Shown here piece by piece: positions 24,839 to 34,356 of a stretch of DNA of 64,000 bases. Origin of the DNA: Paludibacterium sp. (GTDB lineage Bacteria; Pseudomonadota; Gammaproteobacteria; Burkholderiales; Chromobacteriaceae); the NCBI RefSeq assembly GCF_019232825.1, contig NZ_JAFAND010000139.1, positions 1-64,000 on the forward strand. The letters are read 5' to 3'. The notes beneath the pieces are model-generated. The model had not been told where the DNA came from and did no database searches. It saw nothing but the letters and a program-made list of their open reading frames with translations. Within the stretch, counting starts at the first letter, position 1. The number at the start of each line of letters is the position of its first letter. Made by a program: the position numbers and the translations under genes.

Positions 24839-26668
24839 TTATTCCACCGTGACGCTCTTGGCCAGGTTGCGCGGTTTATCGATGTCGGTGCCGCGCGCCA
24901 CGGCGGTGTGGTAGGCCAGCAGTTGCATTGCCAGCGTGTGCAGGATCGGCGACAGCGCGCCGTAGTGCTCGGTCAGATGAATGGCATTGATGTTGTCGGC
25001 CGGTTCGATGGCGCTGTCGCGATCGCAAAACACATACAGCTGGCCGCCGCGCGCGCCGACTTCGTGCAGATTGGACTTCAGTTTTTCCAGCAATTTGTCG
25101 TTGGGCGCAATGGCGACCACCGGCATGTCTTCGCTGACCAGCGCCAACGGGCCATGCTTCAACTCGCCGGCCGGGTAGGCCTCGGCATGAATGTACGAAA
25201 TCTCCTTGAGCTTGAGCGCGCCTTCCAGCGCCACCGGATAGTGCAGGCCGCGACCGAGGAACAGCGCATGCTCCTTGCCGGCGAAACGTTCCGCCCAGGC
25301 GATGATCTGCGGTTCCAGCGCCAGCACGGCGCCCATGGCTTTGGGGAGGTGGCGCAAGGCCTTGAGCTGGGCAAGCTCGGCTGCGTCGTCCAACCGGCCG
25401 CGCCCTTGCGCCAGCGTCAGCGCGAGCAGATAAAGCGCCACCAGTTGGGTGGTGAAACCCTTGGTGGAGGCTACGCCGATTTCCGTGCCGGCACGGGTCA
25501 GAAAGTGTAGCGGGCACTCCCGCGTGAGCGCGCTGGTGGCGACGTTGCAGATCGCCAAGGCGCGCGTCATCCCCTGTTCCCGCGCGAAGCGCAGCGCGGC
25601 CAGCGTGTCGGCGGTCTCGCCGCTCTGCGAGATGGCGACGACAAGGGTATCGGGATGAGGGATGCTATCGCGGTAACGGTATTCACTGGCGATCTCGACT
25701 TCCACCGGTACGCGCGCCAGGCTTTCAATCCAATATTTGGCGGTCAAGCCGGCATAGTAGCTGGAGCCGCAAGCCAAAATCAGCACACGCCCGGTTTGGC
25801 GCAACGCCTGATAGGCGCCGTCGCCGAACAGCTCCGGCATGATGGCCAGCACATCGGCCAAAGTGTCGGCCACGGCGCGCGGCTGCTCGAAAATCTCTTT
25901 TTGCATGTAGTGGCGGTAGGGGCCGAGCTCCACCGTATTGTCGTGGCCGCTCAAGGTGCGCGGCGCTCGCTCGGCGGGGCGGCCGTCACCATCGCAGATC
26001 CAGTGGCGTTGCAACTGAATGTCGGCGACGTCGCCGTCTTCCAGATAGACGAAGCGCGATGTGATGCCGGCCAGCGCCATGGCATCCGATGCCAGGAAGT
26101 GTTCGCCGTCCCCGAGGCCGATCACCAGTGGCGAGCCTTGGCGCGCGCCGACCACGCGGTGCGGCTCGTCACGGCAGATGACGGCAATGGCGAAGCTGCC
26201 CGACAGCCGCGCCACCGCTTGTTGCACGGCGGCAAACAGATCGCCTTGGTACAGGTAGTCGATCAGATGCGCGATCACTTCGCTATCGGTCTGGCTGGCG
26301 AAGTGGTAGCCGTGCGTCTGTAATTCTTGCCGCAGCAGATCGTGATTCTCGATGATGCCGTTGTGGGATACGGCGATGCGCGCCGCGCCTTCGGCCGGGG
26401 AAAAGTGCGGGTGCGCGTTGCACGTTTCTGGGCGGCCATGGGTGGCCCAGCGGGTATGGGCGATGCCGGTGTAGCCTTCGAGCGCATCGGCCTCGGCCGC
26501 TTGCGCCAGGTCGGCGACGCGCGCCACACTGCGTGCCCGCCTAAGGCCGCCGTCTTGATATAGCGCCACGCCACAGGAATCGTAACCGCGATATTCCAGC
26601 CGTTTCAGGCCCTCAAGCAGGATAGGAAGGATGTTGCGCTGCGCGACCGCGCCGACGATGCCACACAT
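24839..26668 (-). CDS. glmS: Glutamine--fructose-6-phosphate aminotransferase
   Basis: Makes glucosamine 6-phosphate from fructose 6-phosphate and glutamine, the entry to peptidoglycan and LPS amino sugars. 609 residues, equal to E. coli Glm[11 protein letters not shown] puts the nucleophile Cys2 at the mature N-terminus; glutaminase motifs RWATHG and NGIIEN follow, then two SIS sugar-isomerase domains ([16 protein letters not shown]-type [12 protein letters not shown]) and the ending [12 protein letters not shown] with the catalytic lysine region. GGAG sits seven bases before the ATG at 26668. Divergent from an Lrp-type regulator; no glmS ribozyme is expected or seen. Confidence 0.97.
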   Translation of the reverse strand: MCGIVGAVAQRNILPILLEGLKRLEYRGYDSCGVALYQDGGLRRARSVARVADLAQAAEADALEGYTGIAHTRWATHGRPETCNAHPHFSPAEGAARIAVSHNGIIENHDLLRQELQTHGYHFASQTDSEVIAHLIDYLYQGDLFAAVQQAVARLSGSFAIAVICRDEPHRVVGARQGSPLVIGLGDGEHFLASDAMALAGITSRFVYLEDGDVADIQLQRHWICDGDGRPAERAPRTLSGHDNTVELGPYRHYMQKEIFEQPRAVADTLADVLAIMPELFGDGAYQALRQTGRVLILACGSSYYAGLTAKYWIESLARVPVEVEIASEYRYRDSIPHPDTLVVAISQSGETADTLAALRFAREQGMTRALAICNVATSALTRECPLHFLTRAGTEIGVASTKGFTTQLVALYLLALTLAQGRGRLDDAAELAQLKALRHLPKAMGAVLALEPQIIAWAERFAGKEHALFLGRGLHYPVALEGALKLKEISYIHAEAYPAGELKHGPLALVSEDMPVVAIAPNDKLLEKLKSNLHEVGARGGQLYVFCDRDSAIEPADNINAIHLTEHYGALSPILHTLAMQLLAYHTAVARGTDIDKPRNLAKSVTVE

Positions 26669-26739
26669 ATTCAGCTCCGTATCAAATGTTGCTGCCATGC
26701 TAGAGCCAGCGAAGCAAAACTTGCTTTCATAATTTGCAC

Positions 26740-26793
26740 ATAAATGAAATAATTCATGACGACATTTACATAGTGGAATTTAATTTCATTTAT
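26740..26793. promoter_or_regulatory. Long dyad in the glmS/Lrp intergenic region
   Basis: ATAAATGAAAT (26740-26750) and ATTTCATTTAT (26783-26793) are perfect inverted copies 32 bases apart in a very AT-rich divergent promoter region; flanking AATTC/GAATT and TTTGC/GCAAA extend the symmetry. Lrp-family regulators bind such spaced AT-rich dyads, so autoregulation and control of glmS are plausible. Confidence 0.5.
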
Positions 26794-26810
26794 ATGGCAA
26801 ATATGAAAAT

Positions 26811-27275
26811 ATGAATCATCTCGATGATCTGGACCGGCGCATCCTGCAACAATTGCAGCAGGACGCCGATCTGAGCAACCAGCAATTGGCCCAGCTGGTG
26901 CATGCGTCGCCGCCGACGTGTCTGCGCCGGGTTCGTCGATTGAAGAAGGCGGGGGTGATCCTGCGCACGGTCTCGCTGGCGGCGCCGGTGGCCCAAGACA
27001 TCGGCTTGACGGCGATCGTGGAGATTACCCTGGAGCGGCAATCGGCCGACGCCTTGGCGGCATTCGAAGTCTGGGTGGCGCCGGAGCCGGCGGTGGTGCA
27101 GTGCTACCGCGTCTCGCCCGGACCGGATTTGGTATTGATGCTGGCATTGACCGATATGGCGGCCTATCACCAATTGGCGCATCGCTTACTGACGGCGCAG
27201 GCCAATGTGCGCAACGTGCGCGCCTTCTTCGTCACCCATTGCGCCAAGTTCGAGCCCCGCCAGCCTGCGCCCTAG
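26811..27275 (+). CDS. Lrp/AsnC-family transcriptional regulator
   Basis: 154 residues: N-terminal helix-turn-helix (LDDLDRRILQQLQQDADLSN, LAQLVHASPPTCLRRVRRLKKAGVI) and the C-terminal RAM ligand-binding, oligomerising domain (VEITLERQSADALAAFEVWV through VLMLALTDMAAYHQLAHRLL). Likely responds to an amino acid. Divergent from glmS; overlaps 90 bases with the convergent XRE gene. Confidence 0.92.
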   Translation: MNHLDDLDRRILQQLQQDADLSNQQLAQLVHASPPTCLRRVRRLKKAGVILRTVSLAAPVAQDIGLTAIVEITLERQSADALAAFEVWVAPEPAVVQCYRVSPGPDLVLMLALTDMAAYHQLAHRLLTAQANVRNVRAFFVTHCAKFEPRQPAP

Positions 27276-28061
27276 TTCCTCGTTCTCCGCGATCAGCGTC
27301 ACCAGCTTAAGTTGCGGATGTTTGGCGACCTGTAGCGTGTATTGCCTGAAACGCTGCTCGCTTCCGTCTGGCCGGCGGAAGCGGCGCAGCCCGCCCTCGC
27401 GCTCCAGCACTTCCTGTGCGGCCCATAGACGACGAAATGCCTCGCTGCCTTGATTGAGCTGCTCCACCAGCATCCAGTGCACCGGATCGTGCCGCAACGC
27501 GGCGCTGTCGGCGCGGAATTCCGCCGTCAACCGGCGCGCGCGCTCAGGCCAATCGACGATCCACTGGGGCGCGCGCGTATCGAGAAAGACAAAGCGAAGC
27601 AGGTTGTGTCCCTGCGGCGCGGGTTGGTCGAGCCAGCCGGCGAAAAGCTGCCGCGCTTCGCCATTGCTCTCCACCACATCCCAATGCCGGTCCAACAGGT
27701 AGGCGGGGCATTGCATGGCGGCCAACAATGGCGCGAGCGCGTGCGCATCGGTCTCCGCCTCGGCGGGGGCGGGATCGGCGCGTGCGGCGAGTTGGAACAG
27801 GTAGTGGCGTTCGGCGCGCGACAACCTCAGTCCGTCGGCAATGGCCACGAGCGTGGGGGCGGACAATGCCCGCGCCCGCCCCTGCTCGATCCAGGTGTAC
27901 CAGGTGGGGCTGATGCCGCATAACAGCGCGGCCTCTTCGCGGCGCAGCCCGGGGGTGCGCCGCCGCTGTCCGGGCGGCAGACCGACGTCGCTTGGCTGGA
28001 GTCGCTCGCGGATGGCGCGCAGAAAAGCGCCGAGCGGGTGGTCGGTTTCCGTGGTGGGCAT
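27186..28061 (-). CDS. XRE-type regulator with MmyB ligand-binding domain
   Basis: 291 residues. The N-terminal helix-turn-helix has the subgroup pattern RRTPGLRREEAALLCGISPTWYTWIEQGRA, followed from about residue 105 by the PAS-like MmyB domain (CPAYLLDRHWDVVESNGEAR, NLLRFVFLDTRAPQWIVDWP). Members of this group bind fatty-acid-like ligands and usually repress a divergent enzyme gene; here that is the methyltransferase at 28165. A 9-bp-arm inverted repeat overlaps its ribosome binding region. The 3' end overlaps the Lrp-type gene by 90 bases, a long convergent overlap. Confidence 0.9.
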   Translation of the reverse strand: MPTTETDHPLGAFLRAIRERLQPSDVGLPPGQRRRTPGLRREEAALLCGISPTWYTWIEQGRARALSAPTLVAIADGLRLSRAERHYLFQLAARADPAPAEAETDAHALAPLLAAMQCPAYLLDRHWDVVESNGEARQLFAGWLDQPAPQGHNLLRFVFLDTRAPQWIVDWPERARRLTAEFRADSAALRHDPVHWMLVEQLNQGSEAFRRLWAAQEVLEREGGLRRFRRPDGSEQRFRQYTLQVAKHPQLKLVTLIAENEELGRRLAGLELGAMGDEEGAHVAHIGLRRQ

Positions 28062-28066
28062 GGCCT

Positions 28067-28100
28067 TATCCTATTTACTATTGTTGCTGATAATAGGATA
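28067..28100. promoter_or_regulatory. Inverted repeat, candidate operator of the MmyB-type regulator
   Basis: TATCCTATT (28067-28075) and AATAGGATA (28092-28100) are perfect 9-bp arms with a 16-base spacer between the divergent regulator and methyltransferase genes. Confidence 0.6.
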
Positions 28101-28164
28101 GGCGACTAACTTGTAACTGTCATAGGGTTGGCTAAGCTGAAGGCCTTGCCAAAGGAGGATCACC

Positions 28165-28932
28165 ATGGAAGCGCATGTTCAAACCGTTCAGCGGCAGTTC
28201 GATCCGCAAGCGCAGGCCTATCTGTCGAGTCAGGTTCACGCCCAAGGGCCGGATCTCGCCTGGGTGCGCGGGCAGTTTCTGCCGACGTTGCCCGCCGCGT
28301 CGCAGGCGTTGGATCTCGGTTGCGGCGCGGGTCATTTGGCGTTTGCCCTGGCCGAGCGTTGCGCCCGGGTGACGGCCTTCGATCCCTCTCCTTCGATGTT
28401 GGCGACGGTGCGGCAGGAAGCCGCCGCGCGCGGTTTCGCACACATTGACACGGTCGAGGGGCTGGCACAGCAATTGCCGTTCGCCACGGGGCAGTTCGAT
28501 GTGGTGGCGAGCCGCTATAGCGCGCATCACTGGGAAGCCTTGCCGGCCGCCTTGGCTGAAATTCGCCGCGTGTTGAAGCCGGGTGGGGCGTTGCTGATGA
28601 TCGACGTCGAAGGGGATGACTCTCCCCTTGTCGATACGCATCTGCAGGCGATGGAACTGCTGCGCGACCGTTCGCATATCCGCAACCGCGCGCCGTCCGA
28701 ATGGCAGCGCTTGCTGACCGAGGCCGGGTTTGTGATGGAAGCGCACCTGCAGTGGCCGACGCGCTTGGCATTCGATAGTTGGATTGCGCGCATGCGCACG
28801 CCGCAGACTCTTGCGCAAGCGATTCGCGCGCTGCAGGAAGGCGCGCCCGCCGAAGTGCGAGCGGCATTGCGCCTAGAGACGGACGGCAGCTTCGGCGTGA
28901 CCACCGGCGCGATGGTGGCCCGGCCGCGCTAG
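28165..28932 (+). CDS. Class I SAM-dependent methyltransferase
   Basis: 255 residues with the Rossmann-type SAM site: motif I ALDLGCGAGHLAFALAE, acidic residue in VTAFDPSPSM, then QFDVVASRYSAHHW and the post-motif VLKPGGALLMIDVEG typical of the UbiE/Methyltransf_11 group. Substrate unknown; small metabolites or quinone-like compounds are usual. A strong AAAGGAGG lies just upstream of the ATG. Probably controlled by the divergent MmyB-type regulator. Confidence 0.92.
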   Translation: MEAHVQTVQRQFDPQAQAYLSSQVHAQGPDLAWVRGQFLPTLPAASQALDLGCGAGHLAFALAERCARVTAFDPSPSMLATVRQEAAARGFAHIDTVEGLAQQLPFATGQFDVVASRYSAHHWEALPAALAEIRRVLKPGGALLMIDVEGDDSPLVDTHLQAMELLRDRSHIRNRAPSEWQRLLTEAGFVMEAHLQWPTRLAFDSWIARMRTPQTLAQAIRALQEGAPAEVRAALRLETDGSFGVTTGAMVARPR

Positions 28933-29474
28933 CGGCCGTAGATGGGCGTCAGGCGCGCTTGGCCCAGCAGGTGCGACTTGAGTGCAGCCTGCAGCGCGGG
29001 GCCATCGGCATCCGCGGCGAGTCCGAGTTTGGCGACATCCAGCGCCCATAGGGTGAACTGGTAATGATGCGGGGGGTCGCCGACCGGCGGACACGCGCCG
29101 CCGTAGCGGTTTTCTCCGAAGCTGGTGCGCGCCTGTTGTGTGCCGACGGGTAATGCGCCGCCCGGGCTTCCCGCACCGGCGGCCAATCCACGGCTGCCGG
29201 CCGGCAGATCGTAGACGGCCCAGTGCCACCACCCAAGTCCCGCGCGCGCATCCGGGTCGAACACGGTCAGCGCGAAACTGCGCGTGCCGGCCGGCGCGTC
29301 GCGCCACGCCAGTGCCGGCGAGCGGTTGTCGCCTTGGCAACTGTGGCGGTTATAAACGTGTTTGAGGCTGAGCGGCTGGCCATCGGCGATGTCCGGGCTC
29401 GTCAAGGAGAACGCGGCGGCGTGATAGGACAAGGGCAAGGCAACGAGCCACGCGAGACGACGGGCGCGCGTCAT
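28929..29474 (-). CDS. PEBP-family (YbhB/YbcL-like) exported protein
   Basis: 181 residues with a signal peptide (RRLAWLVALPLSYHAAA). The phosphatidylethanolamine-binding-protein fold is shown by SPALAWRDAPAGTRSFALTV, the DPDARAGLGWWHW ligand loop and GGACPPVGDPPHHYQFTLWAL. Bacterial members are of unclear role; some affect folding of cell-surface proteins or inhibit signalling. GGGAG precedes the ATG at 29474. Overlaps the methyltransferase stop by four bases, convergent. Confidence 0.9.
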   Translation of the reverse strand: MTRARRLAWLVALPLSYHAAAFSLTSPDIADGQPLSLKHVYNRHSCQGDNRSPALAWRDAPAGTRSFALTVFDPDARAGLGWWHWAVYDLPAGSRGLAAGAGSPGGALPVGTQQARTSFGENRYGGACPPVGDPPHHYQFTLWALDVAKLGLAADADGPALQAALKSHLLGQARLTPIYGR

Positions 29475-29524
29475 GGCAATCTCCCAACGGAGGGTAAGCT
29501 TACAGTCTAGCAAGGTGGTGAGCG

Positions 29525-30193
29525 TTACACGCCAGGAAAAATGAATGCCTTGACGATCAATGAGGTGACCCCGGCCACGATGAGCCCCATCATCCAGCGC
29601 AAGAGGCCGATTTGATGGCTGAGCGCGATGATTTCGCCGTGCAACCGCAGCGCGCTTTTTTCGATCTTGGCTTCCAAGCGCTCTTCTACCCGCCCCATTT
29701 CGTCCTTGGTGCGTGCCTCCAAGGCGGTGAGGTCGGCTTTGGTGGCGCGTTGCTCGATTTGCACTTCTAACCGCGCGAATTCTTGTTTGGCGGCTGTTTC
29801 GCTCTGCTCGATGCGTGCTTCCAATCGTGCAAAATCTTGTTTGGCGGCGGTTTCGCTCTGCTCGATGCGTGCTTCCAATCGTGCAAAATCTTGTTTGGCG
29901 GCGGTTTCGCTCTGCTCGATACGTGCTTCTAATCGTACGAACTCTTGTTTGGTAGCGGTTTCACACTGCTCGATGCGTGCGCCCAGCTGTGCAAAATCTT
30001 GTTTGGTGGCAACTTCGATCAGGTCGATGCGATGCCCTAACGCATCGACGTCCTGCTTGGTCGCCAAGCGGTCTCCCTGTCCGGCGAACACTTCCGCCAG
30101 GGCGCTGGCTTCGGCTTCCGCGTGCGCGCAGGGGACGCCGGCCGCCTTGAGCCGGTTGGCGAATTGCAGCGTATCGAACGTGACCGTTGTCAT
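29525..30193 (-). CDS. Coiled-coil protein with C-terminal membrane anchor (DUF1640/CCDC90-like)
   Basis: 222 residues. N-terminus FDTLQFANRLKAAGVPCAHAEAEASALAEVF and the following ATKQDVDALGHRID match the bacterial DUF1640 pattern. The middle is five 18-residue repeats (consensus EQSETAAKQDFARLEARI), a continuous coiled coil, and the C-terminus is a membrane helix (MMGLIVAGVTSLIVKAFIF). Function unknown; eukaryotic relatives are mitochondrial membrane organisers. The start at 30193 begins MTTVTFDTLQ, the family start. Downstream on the same strand of the hem operon, but separated by a terminator. Confidence 0.82.
   Translation of the reverse strand: MTTVTFDTLQFANRLKAAGVPCAHAEAEASALAEVFAGQGDRLATKQDVDALGHRIDLIEVATKQDFAQLGARIEQCETATKQEFVRLEARIEQSETAAKQDFARLEARIEQSETAAKQDFARLEARIEQSETAAKQEFARLEVQIEQRATKADLTALEARTKDEMGRVEERLEAKIEKSALRLHGEIIALSHQIGLLRWMMGLIVAGVTSLIVKAFIFPGV
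29767..30036. repeat. Five 54-bp in-frame tandem repeats
   Basis: Units at 29767, 29821, 29875, 29929 and 29983. The second and third differ at one base; the outer ones are progressively diverged. Each unit encodes 18 residues of the coiled coil, so copy-number changes keep the frame and alter coil length. Confidence 0.9.
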
Positions 30194-30271
30194 CGCGGGC
30201 CCTTCGTCGTCGGAGGAGAAAGCAGGAGAATACGCAGCGCGGATGGACGCGCGCAAGGTTGCGCGGCAGGA

Positions 30272-30302
30272 CAAAAGAACGAACCCGCCAGACGGCGGGT
30301 TC
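30272..30302 (-). terminator. Intrinsic terminator of the hem operon
   Basis: GAACCCGCC (30281-30289) pairs with GGCGGGTTC (30294-30302) with loop AGAC; on the minus strand a GTTCTTTTGT stretch follows the stem. Confidence 0.8.
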
Positions 30303-30312
30303 GGCTGTCGTG

Positions 30313-31521
30313 TCAGAGGCCCAAGCTCAGGGCCAATTCGAGGCTGTCGCGGTAGTGCTGCGCCGCCTCCTCCTCTTTGCCGATCTGCTGGAACAATCGC
30401 ACGAGCTCGGCATGGGCAATCAGGGTCGGTTGAATCGACAGGCTGGCTTCCAGGTAGCTTTGCGCTTTGCCCCACAGCTGCTGGCACAACGCCAAGCGGC
30501 CCAGCGCCAGGAGCAACATGTAGTCGCGCGGCCGGCCCTTGAGCCATTCCTCGCCCGTCTTCAACAGCGCAAGACGCCGGGTTTCGCTCAGCGCGTCGGC
30601 CAGTTGGGCCAACTCGCGCGTCAATTCCGGCGTGGCGCTGTCTTCATCGGCCAGCGCCTCGGCGAGCAGCGTCGCGGCTTGGTCGGCCTCACCGGCGTCG
30701 GCCAGACGGTCGACCACGCGCGATACCAAGCCGGGCAGCTTGCGCTCGGTCTCCGGTACTTTGCGCAGCCAGTCGAGGATTTCCGCGCCGTTGATCAGGG
30801 TGTCGAGCTGCTGGCTGTAGGCGGCCTGGCGGTAACGGCGCGCTTGCTCCGGTTCGAGCGCTTCGGCCTTGAGCAGTTTTTCCGTCAACGCCAAGACGGC
30901 GTCCGGCTGTTTCAGCTGCAGGCGGATTTTCAACTCCAGCCGCAACGCGTTGGTGAGGTTGGGCGAGATCGAGCGCGCGCGTTCGACGGCCGCCAACGCC
31001 CCCAGCGGATCCTTGGCGTCGAGGCGAAGGTCGGCCTCTTGAATGTGGCGGGCAAGTTGCAGCGACTCGGGCAAGGCGTCGAGCCCCGCCAGGTATTCGT
31101 CGCGCTTGTCGTAGTCGTGTTGAGCGCTGGCGGAACGGGCGGCAATCAACAGCGCTAGCGCTTTGTTTTCCGACGCTTGCTCGTTATCGAGCGACTTGAG
31201 CGCGGCGCGCTCGGCCTTTTGAAAACGGCCCTCGAAGAAGGCGACGCCGGCGTCGCGCAGCGCGTGGCGGGCCTGGCGCAGCTGCTTTTGCCGTTGAAAG
31301 CGGCGCACTTCGGCCGGCAGGCCGACGGCTACGCTGAGAAGACGCAGAATGCCGTAGGTGGCGGCGATCAGCGCGATGGTGGCGACGATCAGCAGGTTAA
31401 AGGAAAACTCGACGCGCCAAGGCGGCAGATAGAAGATGGCGTAGCCGTCGTTGACGGTGGCCGCCAGTCCCACCAGCACCGCCAGCACGAACAGCCCGGT
31501 GATCCAGAGCACGAATTTCAC
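30313..31521 (-). CDS. hemY: HemY-family TPR membrane protein
   Basis: 402 residues: two N-terminal membrane segments (VLWITGLFVLAVLVGLAATV and LLIVATIALIAATYGILRLL) with the hallmark GYAIFYLPPWRVEFS between them, then tetratricopeptide-like helices to the end (ALALLIAARSASAQHDYDKR, GKAQSYLEASLSIQPTLIAH). The proteobacterial HemY is encoded in hemCDXY and is thought to organise late haem synthesis; it is not the Gram-positive oxidase of the same name. ATGA overlap with hemX. Confidence 0.93.
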   Translation of the reverse strand: MKFVLWITGLFVLAVLVGLAATVNDGYAIFYLPPWRVEFSFNLLIVATIALIAATYGILRLLSVAVGLPAEVRRFQRQKQLRQARHALRDAGVAFFEGRFQKAERAALKSLDNEQASENKALALLIAARSASAQHDYDKRDEYLAGLDALPESLQLARHIQEADLRLDAKDPLGALAAVERARSISPNLTNALRLELKIRLQLKQPDAVLALTEKLLKAEALEPEQARRYRQAAYSQQLDTLINGAEILDWLRKVPETERKLPGLVSRVVDRLADAGEADQAATLLAEALADEDSATPELTRELAQLADALSETRRLALLKTGEEWLKGRPRDYMLLLALGRLALCQQLWGKAQSYLEASLSIQPTLIAHAELVRLFQQIGKEEEAAQHYRDSLELALSLGL

Positions 31522-32534
31522 GGCTTGACCTCCGGGGTGGCTTGCGCGCTATTGACCGCCTTCAAGCTGTCGGACAAATCGGGCAAGGCGTTGTTGATCG
31601 GCGCGGCCTTCAGTTCGGCCAACACCGCCAGCCACTGCTTGGTGGCCGGCGCGGAAAGGTCGAAATAGCGATTGACGTAGTCCTGCAGCGCGGTCATGTC
31701 GGCGTTGAACGGCGCGGCATTGCGCTGCAGCAGGGCGACACGCGCGTCGAGCAGATGCAGCTTGAGGTTTTCGCGCAGCTGGAAGGCCTGTTCCGGCGTC
31801 AACAGCACCGCCTCGGGTTTGTCGATGCGGCGGATGCGCACCAGTTCCCCCAGGTTTTGCGAGATGTCGCGGATCAAACGGCTCCAGAACGGGGCGCTGC
31901 GGTCATAAGCGATCGGCGCTTGCGGCTGCCGCTGCATATCGACCGCCAGGGGCAGGGTATCCACGCCCAGGCTCAGGCTGTCGATGCGGGCCGACAGGCC
32001 GACGATGTCGAGAAACGGCAAGGCCTTGAGCGTTTCCAGATCATGTGCCACCGCCTTTTTGACGCCGATCAGTTCGGGGCGGTCGAAGGCGGCCAGGCGT
32101 GCGTCGACCGCTTGGAGGGCCGAAATGGCGGAAGGCACGTTGCCGGCGAGCTGCAACTCTTGGCTCGCGAGCGCCAGCGCGTGGCTGACTTCGGACAAGA
32201 GCCAGTCGGTGCGGACCTTGCTCATGTCCTGATACATGCTGTTGATGGTGGCGAACTGGCTGTTCGCTTCGTTGAGCCGCGCTTCGAGCAGGGCGACTTT
32301 GCCATCGGCGGCGCGCTGCGCGTCGCTCAGCGTCTTGATGGCCGGATCAGCGCCGCGACGGGCCAGCTCATGGCGGACCGACGACAGTTCGAGCTGCGTC
32401 ATGTAGAGCTGCCAGCCGGACAGGGCCAGGGCGCCAACGGCCAGCCAGAGCGCCCAATTCAAGGGCTTTTTCTGTTGCGGCGGCAGGATTTGTTGTTCGG
32501 ACTTTTCTGCGTCCAGGTGCTGGGTTTCGCTCAT
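31518..32534 (-). CDS. hemX: HemX-family membrane protein
   Basis: 338 residues: short cytoplasmic N-terminus, one membrane helix (LNWALWLAVGALALSGWQLY), coiled-coil segment (about 70-120) and a helical periplasmic domain with WLLSEVSHALALASQELQLAG and FWSRLIRDISQNLGELVRIRR. Often mislabelled uroporphyrin-III C-methyltransferase, but no SAM-binding motif is present; the role in haem synthesis is unclear. The ATG at 32534 overlaps the hemD stop (ATGA). Confidence 0.92.
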   Translation of the reverse strand: MSETQHLDAEKSEQQILPPQQKKPLNWALWLAVGALALSGWQLYMTQLELSSVRHELARRGADPAIKTLSDAQRAADGKVALLEARLNEANSQFATINSMYQDMSKVRTDWLLSEVSHALALASQELQLAGNVPSAISALQAVDARLAAFDRPELIGVKKAVAHDLETLKALPFLDIVGLSARIDSLSLGVDTLPLAVDMQRQPQAPIAYDRSAPFWSRLIRDISQNLGELVRIRRIDKPEAVLLTPEQAFQLRENLKLHLLDARVALLQRNAAPFNADMTALQDYVNRYFDLSAPATKQWLAVLAELKAAPINNALPDLSDSLKAVNSAQATPEVKP

Positions 32535-33283
32535 GGATGACGGGAGAACCATTCTTTGAGGCCGGCGACCATGGCTGCGTCGTCTGCCTGGGTTGTCACG
32601 ATCCGTGTCACACCTTGTGCCGCCAGTCGCTCGGCGATACGAGGGTGTGGCACACAATATTGCAGGCATTGTAACGCCCGGGCTCTGCCGCTGCCAGCGA
32701 GCCGAAACAAACGTTCGGCGATGTCGCCCGAGGTGACGATGCAACCGTCGAGCCGGCCCGATGCGTCGAGGCGGTCGAAAGTCTGCCAGTCGGGCGCGGC
32801 GTCGGCACGGCGGTAGATATCGGCGTAGTCGACGCGGGCACCGCGCCGAGCCAGCGCTTGGCCCAGTTCGGCGCGGCCATCGGCGCCACGAACGATCAGC
32901 ACGCTTTGCCCGGTGACGTCCCGCAACGCGGGTTCGGCCAATAGCGCGGCGCTATCGCTGCCTGCATGGGGGTAGAGTACAGCACGGCGGGCGAGCTTGC
33001 CGAGTTTTTGTGCGCTGGCGGCGCCGACGCAGGCGAGCCTGGGTAGGGCGGGCAGGTTCGAGAGCGCCGGCCAGGCAAGCTGGATGGCGCTGGGGCTGAC
33101 GAAGATCAGCCAGTCGCTGGCGGCGGCGCGCGGCGGGAGCGCCGCCAGCGCCGCGGCATCCGGCTGAATATCGATGACGGCGAAGCCGACGGGTTCGGCG
33201 CCTTCCGCGCGCAACAGCCGCGAGAGCTCGGCGGCTTGCGCCGCCGGGCGGGTGACCAGGATGGCGCGGCCGGCCAAGCTCAT
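32531..33283 (-). CDS. hemD: Uroporphyrinogen-III synthase
   Basis: 250 residues. Closes hydroxymethylbilane into uroporphyrinogen III. The two-domain fold is indicated by [18 protein letters not shown] at the start, [35 protein letters not shown] and [13 protein letters not shown]; the family is poorly conserved, so position after hemC carries weight. Start ATG at 33283 overlaps the hemC stop (ATGA). Confidence 0.93.
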   Translation of the reverse strand: MSLAGRAILVTRPAAQAAELSRLLRAEGAEPVGFAVIDIQPDAAALAALPPRAAASDWLIFVSPSAIQLAWPALSNLPALPRLACVGAASAQKLGKLARRAVLYPHAGSDSAALLAEPALRDVTGQSVLIVRGADGRAELGQALARRGARVDYADIYRRADAAPDWQTFDRLDASGRLDGCIVTSGDIAERLFRLAGSGRARALQCLQYCVPHPRIAERLAAQGVTRIVTTQADDAAMVAGLKEWFSRHP

Positions 33284-34209
33284 CCTTGTTCCCGCAGGAT
33301 GGCGTCGATCAGGGCGCGGGCGTCTTGCTCGTCCAGCTTTTTCGCCACGGCGCGACCGAGCGTCTCGGCGTATTCGCGCGGCGCGGTAGCTTCGGCGCGC
33401 AGCACGACCGAGCCGTCGGGATGGGCCAGGAGGCCGGTGAGATGCAGCATGCCATTTTCCAGCGAGGCGAAGGCGCCAAGCGGCAATTGGCAACTGCCGC
33501 CCATTTCGCGCGCCAGCGCGCGCTCGGCGGCGACGCAGGCATGGGTATCCGCATCGTTCAAGCCGGCCAGGAGCGCGAACAGGTCGGCGCGGTCGGCGCG
33601 GATCTCGATGCCCAGCGCCCCCTGGCCCGCGGCCGGCAAGCTGTCGTCGACCTCGATCAAGGCGGCGATGCGCTCGGCCAGCCCTAAGCGTTTGAGACCG
33701 GCGGCCGCCAGGATGATGGCGTCGTAGTCGCCGTTGTCGAGCTTGGCCAGGCGGGTTTGCACGTTGCCTCGCAGCGGCTGGATGACGAGCCGCGGGAAGC
33801 GGGCGCGCAACTGGGCCTCGCGCCGCAGGCTGGAGGTGCCCACCACCGCGCCGTCGGGCAGGTCGGCCAGATGCCGGTAGCGGTTGCTGACAAAAGCGTC
33901 GCGCGGATCCTCGCGCGTGCAGATCGCGGCGAGCGCGAAGCCCTCGGGCAGCACCATCGGCACGTCTTTGATCGAATGCACGGCCAAGTCGGCGCGGCCC
34001 TCTTGCAGCGCGACTTCCAGCTCCTTGACGAACAGCCCCTTGCCGCCGATCTTGGACAGCGTCTTGTCGAGGATCTGATCGCCCTGGGTGGTCATGCCCA
34101 GAATCTCGACGGTCAGGCCGGGGTGCATGTTTTGCAGGCGGGCGCGGATATGTTCGGCCTGCCACATGGCCAGCCGGCTTTCGCGGCTGGCGATGACGAT
34201 TTTGTCCAT
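33280..34209 (-). CDS. hemC: Porphobilinogen deaminase (hydroxymethylbilane synthase)
   Basis: 309 residues, the usual length. Polymerises four porphobilinogens. Visible motifs: [22 protein letters not shown]-type segment [27 protein letters not shown] with the catalytic Asp region, [25 protein letters not shown] and the dipyrromethane cofactor cysteine in GGSCQLPLG. First gene of hemCDXY; divergent from ppc across about 140 bases. Confidence 0.97.
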   Translation of the reverse strand: MDKIVIASRESRLAMWQAEHIRARLQNMHPGLTVEILGMTTQGDQILDKTLSKIGGKGLFVKELEVALQEGRADLAVHSIKDVPMVLPEGFALAAICTREDPRDAFVSNRYRHLADLPDGAVVGTSSLRREAQLRARFPRLVIQPLRGNVQTRLAKLDNGDYDAIILAAAGLKRLGLAERIAALIEVDDSLPAAGQGALGIEIRADRADLFALLAGLNDADTHACVAAERALAREMGGSCQLPLGAFASLENGMLHLTGLLAHPDGSVVLRAEATAPREYAETLGRAVAKKLDEQDARALIDAILREQG

Positions 34210-34356
34210 GAAGCGCGGTATGTATTTTGGGTGGCGACCCGGCGATTCTACCAGCAAGGAGGGGGATTTTGCGCTGCAAAAAATGGCGTCCCCAGCCGCG
34301 TGGAATTGAGGCAGAATGAAAAACGCCATGAATAACAAACGAACCAGGTGACAAGG

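Noticed and set aside
30194-30547. Upstream extension of the coiled-coil gene on the minus strand
   Set aside because: The extension overlaps the hem operon terminator and hemY, and the family start MTTVTFDTLQ is at 30193.
31518-32534. HemX as a uroporphyrinogen C-methyltransferase
   Set aside because: The protein has a membrane helix and coiled coil but no SAM-binding motif; the name is a historical carry-over.
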